A stretch of DNA of 64,000 nt, taken from assembly GCA_947500555.1 (NCBI GenBank), contig CANMSE010000004.1:1-64000 (forward strand). The letters are read 5' to 3'. This DNA is from an uncultured Fulvivirga sp. Its GTDB lineage: Bacteria; Bacteroidota; Bacteroidia; Cytophagales; Cyclobacteriaceae. The notes under the pieces were generated by a model. It was not told the origin of the DNA. It ran no database searches and saw only the letters and a program-made list of their open reading frames with translations. Positions 62,680 through 64,000 of this stretch are shown in pieces. Both the position numbers and the translations under genes were made by a program. Positions within the stretch are counted from its first letter, which is position 1, and each line of letters opens with the position of its first letter.

Positions 62680-64000
62680 ATGCGAATGATGATTCGGAAA
62701 TGGTCTCCGTTTTTACTAATAACACTTACAGGCCTTCTTCTTTATTCAGGAATTACCAAAACATATGCCTTTACAGATGCGTATGATTTTGTCTATTCTG
62801 CTGACCATCCAGATTTTATCAAAGTCTTTTTTCAAGGAGGACGTCCTATTTATGGATTCATCATGAAATGGAGTTATTTAGCTATTAATGGCATAGAAGA
62901 GTTATACATTCTAAGAATATTGGCACTAATATTTGCGATTAGCTTTAGTGGTTACTTCTTTTCATATATGAGACGAGAAGGAAATAATGTTTATGAAAGC
63001 CTCTTTGTAGCGCTTATAGTATTGCTTTCACCATCACTTTCTATAAAAATCTTGTGGTCTGTAATATGGATATTGCCACTTGTATTGTGGATATCCTTTT
63101 ACTCAGGGGTATCTCTTGTGAATTATCAACGCCACGGAAAAGTACTAGACTTAGTTGTAGCCATTATTGGAGGTTTGGTGGTGTTACTTACTTATCAACC
63201 TCTATTTACTTTTTCAATTATTCCACTTTTCTTGAATTGGATTAAAACCAAAGACTTCAAAGAGTTGGTGAAATTAGGGTTAATACACCTTTCCTTATAC
63301 CTAATCTACTTTCTAATATTCAAATTCTATTTAAGGTTTTTAGACATTCCGTCACTTGAAAGAGCTGGTATTTCTACCAATATCTTTGAACGAATGCAAT
63401 GGTTTATAACTGGCCCTCTAATCAAGGGGTTTACATGGAGTTTATTCTTTGTCTCTAGTGGTTTTCGCTGGGCCATTCGCGCAATTATTATAATAGGTCT
63501 CATATGGTCAGTTATGAGCTATTCAAAACTTAGCTTCAAGTATTTTTTGATAAATAGTATTATTCTATTCTTATTTCTTTTAGGATCGTACATTCCTAAT
63601 ATATTGTCTTCTGATAGCTGGATGTCCTATCGCACTATGGATACTCTTTTACTCATACCAATACTATCTATATGGTTTAGCATCAAGAAATCAAGAGTAA
63701 GCGATTTATCGAAAAAAGTGATTTACGCGTTATTTTTATTTTTTTCATTCGCTATGGCATTTTTTAATATCAATAGAGGGTTCATTGATATACAGGTAGC
63801 AGAATACAATGCTGTTAATAAAAAAATGGCATCTTTAGATGAAAACACTAATACCCTTTTATTCATTCCACCTCCTTTGAAATTGGTTCAAGATGAAAAA
63901 ATACTCAAAAGGGTAATTACAGATGAGTTTGGAAGGTTATCCTCATCGTCCACTTGGGTACCAGAGCCGATGACAAGATTAATCTTGCGCTCGAACGGCA
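62680..64000 (+). CDS. Polytopic membrane protein, GT-C glycosyltransferase-like (3' end missing)
   Basis: An open frame of 440 codons from ATG 62680 (further ATGs at 62686 and 62689) runs off the window. It starts 'MRMMIRKWSPFLLITLTGLLL' and has about ten hydrophobic helices up to residue 380. A loop after helix 1 has 'FTDAYDFVYSADHPDF' and 'GGRPIYGFIMKW', reminiscent of the acidic first loop in GT-C lipid-dependent glycosyltransferases and GtrII-like proteins. The function is inferred from this layout only. Confidence 0.75.
   Translation, partial: MRMMIRKWSPFLLITLTGLLLYSGITKTYAFTDAYDFVYSADHPDFIKVFFQGGRPIYGFIMKWSYLAINGIEELYILRILALIFAISFSGYFFSYMRREGNNVYESLFVALIVLLSPSLSIKILWSVIWILPLVLWISFYSGVSLVNYQRHGKVLDLVVAIIGGLVVLLTYQPLFTFSIIPLFLNWIKTKDFKELVKLGLIHLSLYLIYFLIFKFYLRFLDIPSLERAGISTNIFERMQWFITGPLIKGFTWSLFFVSSGFRWAIRAIIIIGLIWSVMSYSKLSFKYFLINSIILFLFLLGSYIPNILSSDSWMSYRTMDTLLLIPILSIWFSIKKSRVSDLSKKVIYALFLFFSFAMAFFNINRGFIDIQVAEYNAVNKKMASLDENTNTLLFIPPPLKLVQDEKILKRVITDEFGRLSSSSTWVPEPMTRLILRSNG

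Overview
This window is low-GC DNA from a member of the Bacteroidota, most probably a marine Cytophagales-type bacterium. The evidence is a SusC/SusD pair with a third lipoprotein, two large secreted proteases ending in type IX secretion (T9SS) sorting domains, DUF4197, DUF2490 and LytTR proteins typical of the phylum, an OmpA-family lipoprotein, few Shine-Dalgarno sequences, and candidate promoters of the TAnnTTTG type. No rRNA, tRNA, CRISPR array, intact insertion sequence or prophage was seen.

Layout. 0.2-4.5 kb: a membrane-anchored DUF3352-like/beta-propeller protein followed directly by an MscS channel. 4.5-7.5 kb: biotin operon bioF-bioD-bioA. 7.5-11.1 kb: LpxR-like lipid A deacylase, DECR-like SDR, OmpA-like lipoprotein, His-rich secreted protein. 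11.2-18.3 kb: three overlapping genes encoding a BNR/VPS10-type propeller, a small lipoprotein that is a free-standing copy of a protease propeptide, and a T9SS-exported zinc metalloprotease. 18.4-26.2 kb: TPR histidine kinase, cystathionine gamma-synthase/lyase, an orphan ParA with a small partner, ArsC/Spx-like and YHS proteins, two convergent membrane LytTR regulators and a LuxR-type regulator with a degenerate receiver. 26.4-32.2 kb: SusC, SusD and a lipoprotein. 32.3-32.6 kb: a promoter-like and terminator-bounded segment without a convincing gene, a small-RNA candidate. 32.9-44.9 kb: exported DinB protein, E2 acyltransferase, CinA, DUF4197, a 1379-residue subtilase with three Ig/PKD repeats, PaaN and a LURP-one/scramblase-like protein.

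44.9-47.5 kb is the most accessory-looking part. Small genes of unknown function sit in two units, each bounded by perfect 10-11 bp inverted repeats with imperfect hairpins just outside. One unit carries a gene broken by a frameshift at an A-run. 47.6-52.9 kb holds an AraC-regulated run of small membrane and redox proteins, a DUF1572 protein and an ArsR-SRPBCC pair whose promoter overlaps two palindromic operators. 53.0-55.6 kb has the ligase-associated exonuclease and ATP-dependent DNA ligase. 55.7-62.4 kb has DUF2490, a coupled DASS transporter/histidine kinase/response regulator operon, PEP carboxykinase and a universal stress protein. A polytopic membrane protein runs off the right edge.

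The best candidates for something undescribed are the propeptide-lipoprotein/protease operon at 11.2-18.3 kb and the inverted-repeat-bounded gene units at 45.1-47.5 kb. All functional statements are from reading the sequence; no database search was run.
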